62,981 nucleotides of DNA from Rubrivivax sp. (GTDB taxonomy: Bacteria > Pseudomonadota > Gammaproteobacteria > Burkholderiales > Burkholderiaceae_C): contig JADYZZ010000004.1 in the NCBI GenBank assembly GCA_020852865.1, positions 1-62,981 of the forward strand. The letters are read 5' to 3'. Positions 17,915 to 26,217 of the stretch are shown here, one piece after another. The translations under genes and the position numbers were made by a program. How positions within the stretch are numbered: the first letter of the stretch is position 1; every line of letters starts with the position of its first letter. Below the pieces are notes generated by a model. That model saw only the letters and a program-made list of their open reading frames with translations, had not been told where the DNA came from and made no database searches.

Positions 17915-18475
17915 TCACTCCTCCTTCAGCACCATCGTGCCGGTGGCCAGGCTCTTGCCCAGGTCGGTTTCCGCGACCGCCTTGTGCACCAGGTTCTGGT
18001 GGCAGTCGATGCAGGTGGCTTCGCCGGCAGCCAGGCGCTGGTGCTCGGCCTTGCCCTCGGGCGCCACCGGGCGCGGGTTGCGGTGGCAGCGGCGGCACGT
18101 GAGGCTGTCGGAGCGCTTCATCTCGAGACGCGCCTGATGCGCCATCTGCAGGCGGCGCGCGTTGAAGCGGGCGAGGTCGGAGTAGTCCAGCGTCAATTCG
18201 CGCCACAGATCGCGCGAGCCGTCGACCAGATGGGCCCTTATGGCCAGGTGCAGGTTCTCGATCCCCTGCGGTACATGGCAGTCCTTGCATTGCGGATCGG
18301 CGCCGACGCGGCCGTAGTGCGTCGACTTGGCCAGCTCCTGCGCCGGATAGCTCATCGAATGACAGCCGGTGCAGAACGCCTGCGTCGACAGCGCGGCTTC
18401 GCCGGCGAGCGCCAGCACGACGAGGAACAGGGTGATGGCCGCGCCGAGCAGCGCCGCCGCCTTCTTGCTGCGCAT
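17915..18475 (-). CDS. cycB: NapC/NirT family tetraheme cytochrome c (c552-like quinone reductase)
   Basis: This 186-residue membrane-anchored tetraheme cytochrome has one N-terminal transmembrane segment (about 6-27) and four CxxCH motifs at Cys35-His39, Cys63-His67, Cys127-His131 and Cys155-His159. The first reads CTGCHSM, with Met41 placed as in NrfH/NapC proteins, where that Met ligates haem 1. The family passes electrons between the quinone pool and periplasmic cytochromes. In ammonia oxidisers CycB (cM552) follows cycA and is thought to send hydroxylamine electrons to ubiquinone. Gene order here is the same. It is shorter than the Nitrosomonas protein as I remember it. A generic NapC is the alternative, but the context favours CycB. 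Confidence 0.88.
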   Translation of the reverse strand: MRSKKAAALLGAAITLFLVVLALAGEAALSTQAFCTGCHSMSYPAQELAKSTHYGRVGADPQCKDCHVPQGIENLHLAIRAHLVDGSRDLWRELTLDYSDLARFNARRLQMAHQARLEMKRSDSLTCRRCHRNPRPVAPEGKAEHQRLAAGEATCIDCHQNLVHKAVAETDLGKSLATGTMVLKEE

Positions 18476-18491
18476 CGCGGCCCGCCCCGCC

Positions 18492-19208
18492 CTAACGAGC
18501 GTCCTTGCCGATCGGCCTGGCCGTCGCCTGGAACTGCTCGTGAAAGGGCGCGACCGGCGCGCCGGTGAAGACGCCGTCGAGCTTGAAATGCTCGTGCATC
18601 GCCTTCGCGTCACGCACGGCCTTGTCGAAGTCGAAGCGGTACTTCGCGTCGAGCGTCGGCGCGAAAGGGTTGTAAGGCGCCTGGGCGCCCTTCCACGGCG
18701 AGCCGCGGTAGTTCATGTGACAGGCGTTGCAGCGCTCGGCGAATGCGAAGTCCTGGCCGGCGTCGGCCAGACCCTGACGCGGCGTCGTGGCCTGCTTCTT
18801 CTCGAAGCGCTCCGCGGCTTCGCGATGAACAAGCTGGTAGCGGCCGCCGGGCCCGTGGCATGACTCGCAGCTCACGCCGACGCGATAGAGATCCGGATCG
18901 GCCGGGTCGTAGCCGCCCTCCTTGCCCAGGCCGGTGACGTGGCAGCCGAGGCAGTCCTTGTCGCTCGCGTAGTCCTTCGCCGGATCGAGCTTGGCGCGGC
19001 GCTTGGCTTCGCTGCGCACGCCCGGCTTGAGCAGATCGAGCGCCTTGGCATGGCCGGTCTTGCGCCAGGACTGGCTCTGGCTCTTGTGGCAGGAGGCGCA
19101 TTTCTTGAACCCCTCGTAGGGCACTTCGGCCGCCGGCGCAGCGCCGGCGAGAGCGAGCGCGCCAGCCAAGAAAGCAGCGAGGGGCAGAGCCCCGGGATGG
19201 CCTGTCAT
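18492..19208 (-). CDS. cycA: Tetraheme cytochrome c554
   Basis: This 238-residue periplasmic cytochrome has a signal peptide ending near APAAE. Four haem motifs are at Cys37-His41, Cys86-His90, Cys114-His118 and Cys160-His164. It closely resembles Nitrosomonas cytochrome c554 as I remember it: KKCxSCHKxQxQSW, KLDPAKDY, GVxCESCHGPG, NYxGSPWKGAxAPYxPF and KAMHEHxKLxGVF are all present in order. In ammonia oxidisers c554 takes two electrons at a time from hydroxylamine oxidoreductase. It starts 6 bp after the haoB stop, and the cycB start lies 16 bp after its own stop, so all three are translationally close. Confidence 0.93.
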   Translation of the reverse strand: MTGHPGALPLAAFLAGALALAGAAPAAEVPYEGFKKCASCHKSQSQSWRKTGHAKALDLLKPGVRSEAKRRAKLDPAKDYASDKDCLGCHVTGLGKEGGYDPADPDLYRVGVSCESCHGPGGRYQLVHREAAERFEKKQATTPRQGLADAGQDFAFAERCNACHMNYRGSPWKGAQAPYNPFAPTLDAKYRFDFDKAVRDAKAMHEHFKLDGVFTGAPVAPFHEQFQATARPIGKDAR

Positions 19209-19214
19209 CGCGCG

Positions 19215-20288
19215 TCACCCCTCCTCTTTCCTTGCGTGCCCGGCGGAGCCGGCGATCCGGTAGACCCAATACGGCCCTTGCTGGTGCAAGATGCGTGGCG
19301 CCTCCAGGCGAAACGGATTGGAGGTGCTGAAGGGCAGCAGCCGCGCGACGAGCGTGTCCTGCGACGGCGCGTCGGTGAGGAAGAAGACGCGCAGCACGGC
19401 CGGGTCGCGCGCGTCGATGGCATAGGAGCGGTGCCCCTGCGCGGCGAGCCAGGCCTTGACGCCGGCGATCGTGCCGTGCAGTTGCGTGCCGGGCGTGAAG
19501 TCGCGCCAGCCGATCGCGAAGCGTTCCGGGCGCATCACGCCGGCGCGATAGGCGTCGCTCAGCTGCACGATGAGATGGGCTGCGCCAGGTTCGATCAACG
19601 CGCGCAGAGCCGCCAGACCTTCGGCATACGGTGCAACCAGCGCGTCGACGTAGCGCGCAAAGCGCGCCGCAGCCTCGGCTCCGGATGATCCTTGCCAGAA
19701 CCGGTGTTCGCTCGCTTCGATCGCGCGGCGCGCGCTGCGCCACGACGCCGGCAGCAGCAGCGGCGCGAGCAGCGGGGCGCTGTGGACGGCCTTGGTGCCG
19801 GCGAGCAGATCGAGCTGACGCGACGTGTCCGGCCACGCCAGCACGGTGGCGCCGGCCGGCACATGCTGCCGCACCGAACGTGCCAGCGCCGCGATTTCGC
19901 CGGCGCGCATGTCCGGGCGGAGCAGCGGCTCGGCGCCGCGGTTGTCCCAGCCCAGCAGGACAGGAGCCGCCCCCGGCGGCGCGGCGGCGTAGGCGAGGGC
20001 CGCCGCTGCCGTGGCGCCCTCGGGCAGCAGTTCGATCTTGCGCACCGGCAAGCGCGGATGCTCGTCGAGCCCGAGTTCGCGAAACCCTGCCGCCTCCGCC
20101 TCGGCGACGACGCGGTAGCGATAAGGCGTCGGGGCGTTCGCTGCGCGGCGTGCCACGAACTGACCCAAGGTCCCGAGTCCGGCCAGCGCAAGCGTTGCGC
20201 CGGCAATGCCGAGCGCGCGGCGACGCGCCGCGCGCGGCGGTGCGGCACGCCCCGCGGCGGGCGGGGGCCCCACGCGGGCGCGATTCAT
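19215..20288 (-). CDS. haoB: HaoB, hydroxylamine-oxidation accessory protein
   Basis: This 357-residue protein lies between haoA and cycA, the position of orf2/haoB in nitrifiers. It has a basic N-terminus, one transmembrane segment at about 25-44 and a long extracytoplasmic domain; its molecular function is unknown in the family. Recognition is by position plus size and topology, more than by motif. The ATG at 20288 lies inside a recurring palindromic element, so the first eight or so residues (MNRARVGP) are element-derived. Translation could instead begin further in, although a start before the transmembrane segment is needed. The haoA stop is 14 bp upstream. Confidence 0.8.
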   Translation of the reverse strand: MNRARVGPPPAAGRAAPPRAARRRALGIAGATLALAGLGTLGQFVARRAANAPTPYRYRVVAEAEAAGFRELGLDEHPRLPVRKIELLPEGATAAAALAYAAAPPGAAPVLLGWDNRGAEPLLRPDMRAGEIAALARSVRQHVPAGATVLAWPDTSRQLDLLAGTKAVHSAPLLAPLLLPASWRSARRAIEASEHRFWQGSSGAEAAARFARYVDALVAPYAEGLAALRALIEPGAAHLIVQLSDAYRAGVMRPERFAIGWRDFTPGTQLHGTIAGVKAWLAAQGHRSYAIDARDPAVLRVFFLTDAPSQDTLVARLLPFSTSNPFRLEAPRILHQQGPYWVYRIAGSAGHARKEEG

Positions 20289-20304
20289 AGCTTCACAGGC
20301 GCTC
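20263..20304. repeat. Palindromic element, half copy A
   Basis: This is one arm of the recurring element: on the plus strand it holds CGCGGGCGCGATTCA, then TTCACAGGCGCTC. It spans the haoA stop and the haoB start. The matching opposite arm is not seen nearby, so I call it a half copy. The arm also keeps the GGGCCCC block seen inside copy B. Confidence 0.7.
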
Positions 20305-22036
20305 AATCGTCGCGCCGTCCACGGCGGGAACGCCACAGCAGCGCGGCCCCGCCCAGCAGCATTGCGCCGCCGAAGCCGGCCGCCCACAGATCGCGCTCGT
20401 CGCGCTGCGGCGCGAACAGCGCGAGCAGCGTGCGCTCGGGCAGGCTCGATGTACTCCTGGGTTTGGCCGCCGCCGCGCGCTCGCGCAGTTGGGTGTCGTA
20501 GTCCATGATGCGGCTGTAGCCGGCGTTGATCTGTTCCCAGCTCTCGGTATAGGTCCAGCCGCCCGGATTGACGTGCGCGACGCCGACGAACAACTTGGGC
20601 AGCAGGTTCTCGGCCAGTACCTTGCCTTCCAGTTCGACGGCCGTCGGGTTGTTGCCCTTGCTCCACATGAGCTGGAAGAACTCCATCGGCGCGTCCTTCT
20701 CCGGTGCCGGCGGCGCCGGCCGGTTCGTCTTCTGTCCTGGCAGCAAGCCGTCGTCGTAGAGCTTCTGCACCACCGCCTGCGCCTCCTTGACCTTCTGCAC
20801 GCCCTGCAGCGTGGCCTTGTCCATGAGTTCGAGATAGGCGCGTGCGAAGCGCTCGGAGTGGCACTGGGTGCAGGTTTTCACCCAGGCGCCGAGCCGTTGC
20901 CGGGACCAGTCCGAGTCGACGACGGCCTCGGCGATGCCAGGCACCATCGGGTAGTTGGCCCAGCGCACCTTGCGCACCACGTTGTGGCCGTACTTGCCGT
21001 TGAACTCCATGTGGCAGGTCTGACAGGTGGGCGCGGTCTGCCCGCCCTTGGTGAGCCCGTCCTTGAGCGGCACGTTCCAGTTCCAGCTCGAGCCGAGCGT
21101 GAGGTAATTGACCCCGTGCTTGGACGACAGGTAGTTCTCGATGTTGTTGTGGTCGATGCCGCTGTGGCAGGTGCCGCAGGCCTCGGGCTTGCGCGCTTCG
21201 ACGAGCGAGAACGAATGCCGCGTGTGGCAGGTGTCGCACTTGTTCTGGTTCATGTGGCAGGCGGTGCAGCCCTCGGCGATCTCGCGCTGCGGCATGCCGG
21301 CCCAGATGCCGGTTTCGACGTTGTCCTGGTAGTCCAGCGCGTGCGAGGGCCGGCCTTTGGTGCGCTCGACGCCCTTCGGCCAGACTGCGGTGTCGCGTTC
21401 GCTCTCGCGCTCTGCGAATTCACTCAGGTGACAGGCGGCGCAGACCTCGGCCGTCGGCATGCGCAGGTCTTTTCGGTGGTCGGCCTTGCGCGCCAGGTTC
21501 ACGTCGACGTGGCAGTCGATGCAGCCCACTTCCCTGAGCGCCTCGTTTGCGCCCAGCTTGCCCAGCGACCTGAGGTTGCGCTCGACCTCCTCGAGCTTGG
21601 CCTTCTGATAAAAGCGTACGTCGGAGGGCTCGAGGGCGCGGATCCGGCCGAGGTTGGCGTGCGCGCTCTGCTTCCACTGATGCACCCAACCCGGTGTCTC
21701 CTTGAGGTGGCATTCGACGCAATCGGCGCGCCCGGCGACCTCGGAGACCGTGCTCGGCGGCGCGTAGAAGCTGTGCGGGTCGAAGTACTTGCTGAACGGG
21801 ATCGGCTGCCACAGGTCGGCGTACTTGCCCTTGCCGGCACCCTGTGCCGGGTCGCGGTAGCGCTTGACCAGGGCCTCGTACAGGAGCTTGGGCGACGCGT
21901 CGGAGCGCACGCCGATGCCCTCGTAGAGCTCCTTGGGGATGTCGGCCGCGGCGCCGCCCGCGATGCCGGCCAGGAACAGGAACACCAGGCCGAGCACCAA
22001 GGGCTGCAGGCGCGCGAGACAGGGGCGCAGATGCAT
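20303..22036 (-). CDS. haoA: Hydroxylamine oxidoreductase (octaheme)
   Basis: This 577-residue periplasmic enzyme oxidises hydroxylamine. The ATG at 22036 follows GGAGGAG. The signal peptide cuts after Ala31, giving a mature DIPKE start that parallels Nitrosomonas HAO. Eight CxxCH motifs are present, with haem-binding His at 110, 176, 203, 261, 271, 291, 342 and 393. Tyr496 in NPGGWTYTESW aligns with the Tyr467 that cross-links to catalytic haem P460 in N. europaea (by my recollection of that sequence). This separates it from reductive Tyr-less relatives. Other retained blocks are NQNKCDxCHTRH, HSGxDHNN and CTQCHSERFAR. A C-terminal hydrophobic segment (about 553-568) followed by RRGRR suggests a membrane tail. 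It leads haoA-haoB-cycA-cycB. Confidence 0.95.
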   Translation of the reverse strand: MHLRPCLARLQPLVLGLVFLFLAGIAGGAAADIPKELYEGIGVRSDASPKLLYEALVKRYRDPAQGAGKGKYADLWQPIPFSKYFDPHSFYAPPSTVSEVAGRADCVECHLKETPGWVHQWKQSAHANLGRIRALEPSDVRFYQKAKLEEVERNLRSLGKLGANEALREVGCIDCHVDVNLARKADHRKDLRMPTAEVCAACHLSEFAERESERDTAVWPKGVERTKGRPSHALDYQDNVETGIWAGMPQREIAEGCTACHMNQNKCDTCHTRHSFSLVEARKPEACGTCHSGIDHNNIENYLSSKHGVNYLTLGSSWNWNVPLKDGLTKGGQTAPTCQTCHMEFNGKYGHNVVRKVRWANYPMVPGIAEAVVDSDWSRQRLGAWVKTCTQCHSERFARAYLELMDKATLQGVQKVKEAQAVVQKLYDDGLLPGQKTNRPAPPAPEKDAPMEFFQLMWSKGNNPTAVELEGKVLAENLLPKLFVGVAHVNPGGWTYTESWEQINAGYSRIMDYDTQLRERAAAAKPRSTSSLPERTLLALFAPQRDERDLWAAGFGGAMLLGGAALLWRSRRGRRDD

Positions 22037-22354
22037 GTCGATCTCCTCCGTCGTGCGGCCGTGGCGGGCGGCAGATACCGTCCGCGCGGCCTCGGGTTCA
22101 GGCGACGCGGGCATCTTGGTGCGCGCACCTGTCGCGGTAAAGCGCCGCGCGGGCGATTGGCCTTGGTGCCATTGGTGCCACGCGCGGCCCTGGAATCGGG
22201 CGGGCTGGCCCCAATGCGGCCGCTTGCGCCGTCGAGGCGCAAGGCCGTGACGATGCCCGGCGGCGCATGAGCGGAGACGGGAAGCCGTCGCGCGGGCCGG
22301 CCTGACGAGCGGCGGCGTTGGCCGCCGCCGCGCCGGCGCGCCGACCTCTTGACG
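22037..22354 (-). promoter_or_regulatory. haoA upstream region with tandem TTGGTGCCA boxes
   Basis: This 318-bp gap lies between the haoA start and the end of the ABC transporter gene and must carry the hao promoter. A perfect tandem 9-mer, TTGGTGCCA twice, occupies 22164-22172 and 22173-22181. A palindrome GGTGCGCGCACC lies at 22118-22129. The tandem boxes are about 130-145 bp upstream of the haoA start. No convincing sigma70 or sigma54 promoter was found on the minus strand. Confidence 0.55.
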
Positions 22355-24157
22355 TCAGCCGGACGAGCCGGGGCGGGCCGCGGCGACCAGCGTCCAGCGC
22401 GCATCGCCGCCGAGCAGCAGCCGGTGGCTGTGGAAGGCCTGCAGCGTGCTGCGGTGGCCGACGCTCACGACGATCGCCTCGGGCAGCTCGCGGCGCAGCA
22501 GGCCGTACATCGCATGCTCCAGCCCTTCGTCCAGCGCTGAGCTGGCCTCGTCGAGGTAGACGATGCGGGGCTTCTTCAGCAGGACTCGGGCGAACGCGGC
22601 GCGCTGCTGCTCACCCACCGAGAGCGTCCCGGACCAGTCGGCAGCTTCGTCGAGCCGCTCGCGCAGGTGGGCCAGCTGCACCTGCTCGAGGGCTGCGCGC
22701 AGGCGCGTGTCGTCAGCCTCGCGCTCGGGGTAGGCGAGCGCCGCCCGCAGGGTGCCCAGCGGCAGGTAGGGGCGCTGCGGCAGGAAGAGCGCATCGGCGC
22801 CGAGCGGCGCGCGCACGCGTCCGCGCGCGTAGGGCCACAGCCCGGCGAGCGCGCGCAGCAGCGTCGTCTTGCCCGCGCCCGAGGCACCCTGCACCAGCAA
22901 CGCCTGGCCGGGCGCGAGCTGCAGCGAGAGGCCGCGCAGCAGCGCGCTGCCGTCCGGCCGGTCGACGTCCAGCGCGTCGAGGCGCAGCGCTGTCGCGTCC
23001 GCCTCGATCGCGATCGAGGGCAGTGCGCGCGCCTGCCCGGCCGCGCTGGTGAACCCGCTCAGGCGATCGAGCGCGGCGCGGTACTGGGCGAAGCCGTCGT
23101 ACGAGAGGCGGAAGAACGACAGCGCGTCCTGCACCTGGCCGAAGGCCTGTGAGGTCTGCATCACGTCGCCGAGCTTGATCGCACCCGAGAAGAAGCGCTG
23201 CGCCTGCAGCAGGAACGGGAACACCACCGCCGCCTGGCTGACCGCGAGGTTGAAGCCGTCGAACTTCATCGAGCGAAACACCAGCGCCCAGAGGTTGCGG
23301 ATGAAGGCGTCGAAGCGCTCGGCCAGGCCGCGCCGCTCGACCGCCTCGCCGCGGTAGAAGGCGATGTTCTCCGCGTACTCGCGCACGCGGATCAGCGCAT
23401 AGCGGAAGTTGGCGGCGAGCTGCTCGCTGAGGAAGTTGAGCCCGATCAGCGGCCGGCCGAGCCGGAATGCGAACACGCTGGCGACGAGCACGTAGAGGTA
23501 GACGAGGAACACCATGGCGCGAGGCGCCTCGAGCGTTCCGAGCGTCAGCGGCCCCGACAGATCCCACAGGATCAGCGTGAAGCTGGCGAGCGAGACCACC
23601 GCCTCGATGGCGCCGATCGCGAGCGTGCGGCTCGCCGTGACGAAGCTGCCGATGTCGACCTGGATGCGCTGGTCGGGGTTGTCGACCGGATGCGCCAGGA
23701 AGCGCTCGCGATAGTAGGCGCTGCCGGCGAGCCAGTCCTCGGTCAGGCGTTCGTTCATCCAGGTGCGCCAGCGGATGTCCAGGGTCTGGCCGGCGAGGAA
23801 GGCGACCAGCACGCGCAGGACATGGATCGCCGCCAGCAGCGCGAACAGACGCATGAAGAACCAGAACCGGGCCGCATCGAGCGCCTGCAGCGCGTCGTAG
23901 AAGCCGTTGTTCCAGTACGACAGCAGGACATTGATGCGCACCCCGGCGACGGACAGCAGCACGACCGCAGCGGCAAGCGCGAGCGGCCGCCAGTCGCGCC
24001 GGGGCGTGAAGTACGGACCGGCGAAGCGCCAGAACTGCCGGCCCCAGCGGGTCAGCCGGACGAGCGCGGTGCCCGCCAGCGCACAGGCGAGCACGACGAG
24101 GACGTAGGTGCGCCCGATCCAGACCAGGCTGTCCTGCCATTGCTGCTGCCACTGCAT
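22355..24157 (-). CDS. SbmA/BacA-like (YddA-type) ABC transporter, fused permease-ATPase
   Basis: This 600-residue fused transporter has six predicted membrane segments in the first ~330 residues with SbmA/BacA-like signatures (NVLLSYWNNGFYDALQ, TWMNERLTEDWL). A C-terminal ATPase domain carries Walker A GASGAGKTTLL (about 424-434), signature LSVGEQQR (about 508) and Walker B IVYLDEAS (about 528). Relatives move peptides, long-chain fatty acids or cobalamin. A unique substrate cannot be read from sequence. Transcribed toward haoA, but 318 bp separate them, so it is probably not in that operon. Confidence 0.88.
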   Translation of the reverse strand: MQWQQQWQDSLVWIGRTYVLVVLACALAGTALVRLTRWGRQFWRFAGPYFTPRRDWRPLALAAAVVLLSVAGVRINVLLSYWNNGFYDALQALDAARFWFFMRLFALLAAIHVLRVLVAFLAGQTLDIRWRTWMNERLTEDWLAGSAYYRERFLAHPVDNPDQRIQVDIGSFVTASRTLAIGAIEAVVSLASFTLILWDLSGPLTLGTLEAPRAMVFLVYLYVLVASVFAFRLGRPLIGLNFLSEQLAANFRYALIRVREYAENIAFYRGEAVERRGLAERFDAFIRNLWALVFRSMKFDGFNLAVSQAAVVFPFLLQAQRFFSGAIKLGDVMQTSQAFGQVQDALSFFRLSYDGFAQYRAALDRLSGFTSAAGQARALPSIAIEADATALRLDALDVDRPDGSALLRGLSLQLAPGQALLVQGASGAGKTTLLRALAGLWPYARGRVRAPLGADALFLPQRPYLPLGTLRAALAYPEREADDTRLRAALEQVQLAHLRERLDEAADWSGTLSVGEQQRAAFARVLLKKPRIVYLDEASSALDEGLEHAMYGLLRRELPEAIVVSVGHRSTLQAFHSHRLLLGGDARWTLVAAARPGSSG

Positions 24158-24614
24158 GGCAATCCCGCGATCTGCCCTCGCTCGTGCCGTGCGCGTCGCG
24201 CCGCTGTCGGGTCAGCGCCGCGCGGCGAAGGGCGCGGGTGCAACCGGCCTGCCTGCGCAGACGCGGATCATCCGCTGTGCCGCGCGCGGCCCGGCGATGT
24301 GCGCAGCCAGCGGATGCAGTGTGTGCATCAGGGCATCGACGGCGGCGAAGACCGCAGCTGCGTCCGCGGCGCAAGTCGGGAAACGGGAACGATCCATCGA
24401 TGCAGCAGCGCCGAGCGCCGGGGCGCAATGTAGCAGTCGGACGCGGCGCGCGCCCCGCACGACGCTGCGCCTCGAGGCCGCCGGCGCGCACCATCGCGAC
24501 GGCGGCATGCCGCGCGCCCGAAGCGCGCCGGCAGGCGCATCATTGCGCCCCACACCGTCGCCGCTGCTGCCAAGCCGCCGCGGCCGATCGCTTCAACCCG
24601 CTTCGGAGATTCGC
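24158..24614. other. Intergenic gap, divergent promoters, no gene seen
   Basis: This 457-bp gap separates the divergent ABC transporter and PLP-enzyme genes. I see no supportable coding sequence, RNA gene or repeat in it. Both promoters must lie here, but I cannot point to a clear hexamer pair. Confidence 0.4.
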
Positions 24615-25898
24615 ATGTCGTATTCGAATTACCACAAGAAGTCGATCCTCGACCGCGAGCTGCACCCCGAGACGCAGATGATGTCGTACGGCTACGACCC
24701 CTTCCTGTCGGAGGGCGCGGTCAAGCCGCCGGTGTTCCTGACCTCGACCTTCGCCTTTCGCAGTGCCGAGGACGGCGCCGCGTTTTTCGACGTCGTCGCC
24801 GGGCGCCGGCCGCCGCCGCAGGACGCCGGTGCCGGGCTCGTGTACAGCCGCTTCAACCATCCGAACCTCGAGATCGTCGAGGATCGCCTGGCGCTGCTCG
24901 ACGGCGCCGAGGCGGCCGCGGTCACCGCCAGCGGCATGGCGGCGATCGGCATGCTGCTGCTCACGCTGCTGCGCCCGGGCGACCAGATCGTGCACTCGAC
25001 GCCGCTCTATGGCGGCACCGAGACGCTGATCCGCAAGGTGCTGCCCGAGTGGGGCGTGGGCCACGAGTCCTTCGTCGACGGCCTGGCGCCGGCGCAGCTC
25101 GAAGCCGCGCTCGAGGCGGCGGCCGCGCGCGGCAAGGTGGCGCTGGTCTACATCGAGACGCCGGCCAATCCGACCAACGCGCTCGTCGACTTCGGTCTCG
25201 TCACGCGCGCGCTCGCTGCGTTCGAGCGTCGCCACGGCTACCGGCCGGTATCGGCCTGCGACAACACGATGCTGGGGCCGATCTTCCAGCACCCGCTGCG
25301 CGACGGCATCGATGTCGCCGTCTATTCGCTCACCAAGTACGTCGGCGGCCACAGCGATCTCGTGGCCGGCGGCGTGAGCGGGTCGGCCGAGCTGATCAAG
25401 CGCTTGAAGGCCACGCGCGGCGCCTTCGGCGCGCAGCTCGACCCGCATTCGTCGTGGATGATCGCGCGCTCGATGGAGACGCTGGTGCTGCGCATGCGCC
25501 GCGCCGCCGCCACCGCCAGCCGGGTTGCGCATTGGCTGGCGCGCAACCCGGTGCGCAAGCTCGAGGTGCTGCACCCGCAGCTCGAGGCGTCGCCCGCCTA
25601 CCAGGAGGCCTACCGGCGCCAGTGCACCGGCGCCGGCTCGACCTTCTCCATCGTGCTGGCGGGCGGGCGCGAGACGGCGTTCCGCTTCATCAACGCGCTC
25701 GCGCTGTTCAAGTCGGCGGTGAGCCTGGGCGGCACCGAGTCGCTCGTGTGCCACCCGGCTTCGACCACGCACTCGGGCGTGCCGGCCGAGCTGCGCGCGC
25801 AGGTCGGCGTGTCGGAGGGGCTGGTACGGCTGTCGATCGGCCTCGAGCACGAGGACGATCTGATCGCGGATCTCGAGAACGCGTTGCGGCACTGCTGA
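24615..25898 (+). CDS. Cys/Met metabolism PLP-dependent enzyme, cystathionine gamma-synthase family
   Basis: This 427-residue fold-type I PLP enzyme starts at an ATG with GGAG 6 nt upstream. Family signatures are VYSRFNHPN, the SGMAAIGMLL phosphate-binding region, STPLYGGTE, YIETPANPTN and the PLP lysine in YSLTKYVGGHSD. It may make cystathionine, cleave methionine or catalyse O-acylhomoserine sulfhydrylation; the C-terminal HPASTTHSG is typical of all these. Sequence alone does not separate synthase from gamma-lyase. It is monocistronic, followed by a tRNA on the other strand. Confidence 0.9.
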   Translation: MSYSNYHKKSILDRELHPETQMMSYGYDPFLSEGAVKPPVFLTSTFAFRSAEDGAAFFDVVAGRRPPPQDAGAGLVYSRFNHPNLEIVEDRLALLDGAEAAAVTASGMAAIGMLLLTLLRPGDQIVHSTPLYGGTETLIRKVLPEWGVGHESFVDGLAPAQLEAALEAAAARGKVALVYIETPANPTNALVDFGLVTRALAAFERRHGYRPVSACDNTMLGPIFQHPLRDGIDVAVYSLTKYVGGHSDLVAGGVSGSAELIKRLKATRGAFGAQLDPHSSWMIARSMETLVLRMRRAAATASRVAHWLARNPVRKLEVLHPQLEASPAYQEAYRRQCTGAGSTFSIVLAGGRETAFRFINALALFKSAVSLGGTESLVCHPASTTHSGVPAELRAQVGVSEGLVRLSIGLEHEDDLIADLENALRHC

Positions 25899-25915
25899 GC
25901 GGCATGCCGCAGGAC

Positions 25916-25990
25916 TGGCGCGACCGGCAAGAATCGAACTTGCGACGCGGCCTTCGGAGGGCCGCATGATATCCACTTCACCACGGTCGC
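25916..25990 (-). tRNA. tRNA-Arg (anticodon CCG)
   Basis: On the minus strand a full cloverleaf can be folded by hand. The acceptor GCGACCG pairs with CGGTCGC. The D-loop contains GG. The anticodon stem CGGCC/GGCCG closes the loop CTCCGAA, giving anticodon CCG. The T-stem GCAAG/CTTGC closes loop TTCGATT. A discriminator G and a genomically encoded CCA complete the 3' end. It reads CGG arginine codons. Confidence 0.92.
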
Positions 25991-26217
25991 CGCGCGTGGG
26001 GGCTGCATTCTAGTGCGCGGCTCGCGGCGGGCTGACCGGGCGCATCGCCGCGTACCCGCGCGCAGCCGCGCCTTGCCGCACGCAGCCGAGTCGTCCGCGC
26101 GGGCCTGGACAGAGGCCCGGGCGTGGCCGCACGCGGGGCCGGCTCGCCGTGCTGCCCCTAGAATTTCGCGCTTCGATCGGTGCGCAGCGAGCGCGCACGA
26201 GCATGCCGAGGACTTCC

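Noticed and set aside
17915..18475. NapC of a nitrate reductase system
   Set aside because: No nap genes are present, and order after cytochrome c554 fits CycB.
22037..22181. Sigma54 promoter upstream of haoA
   Set aside because: TGGCACC words occur, but the spacing to GC does not fit the GG-N10-GC core.
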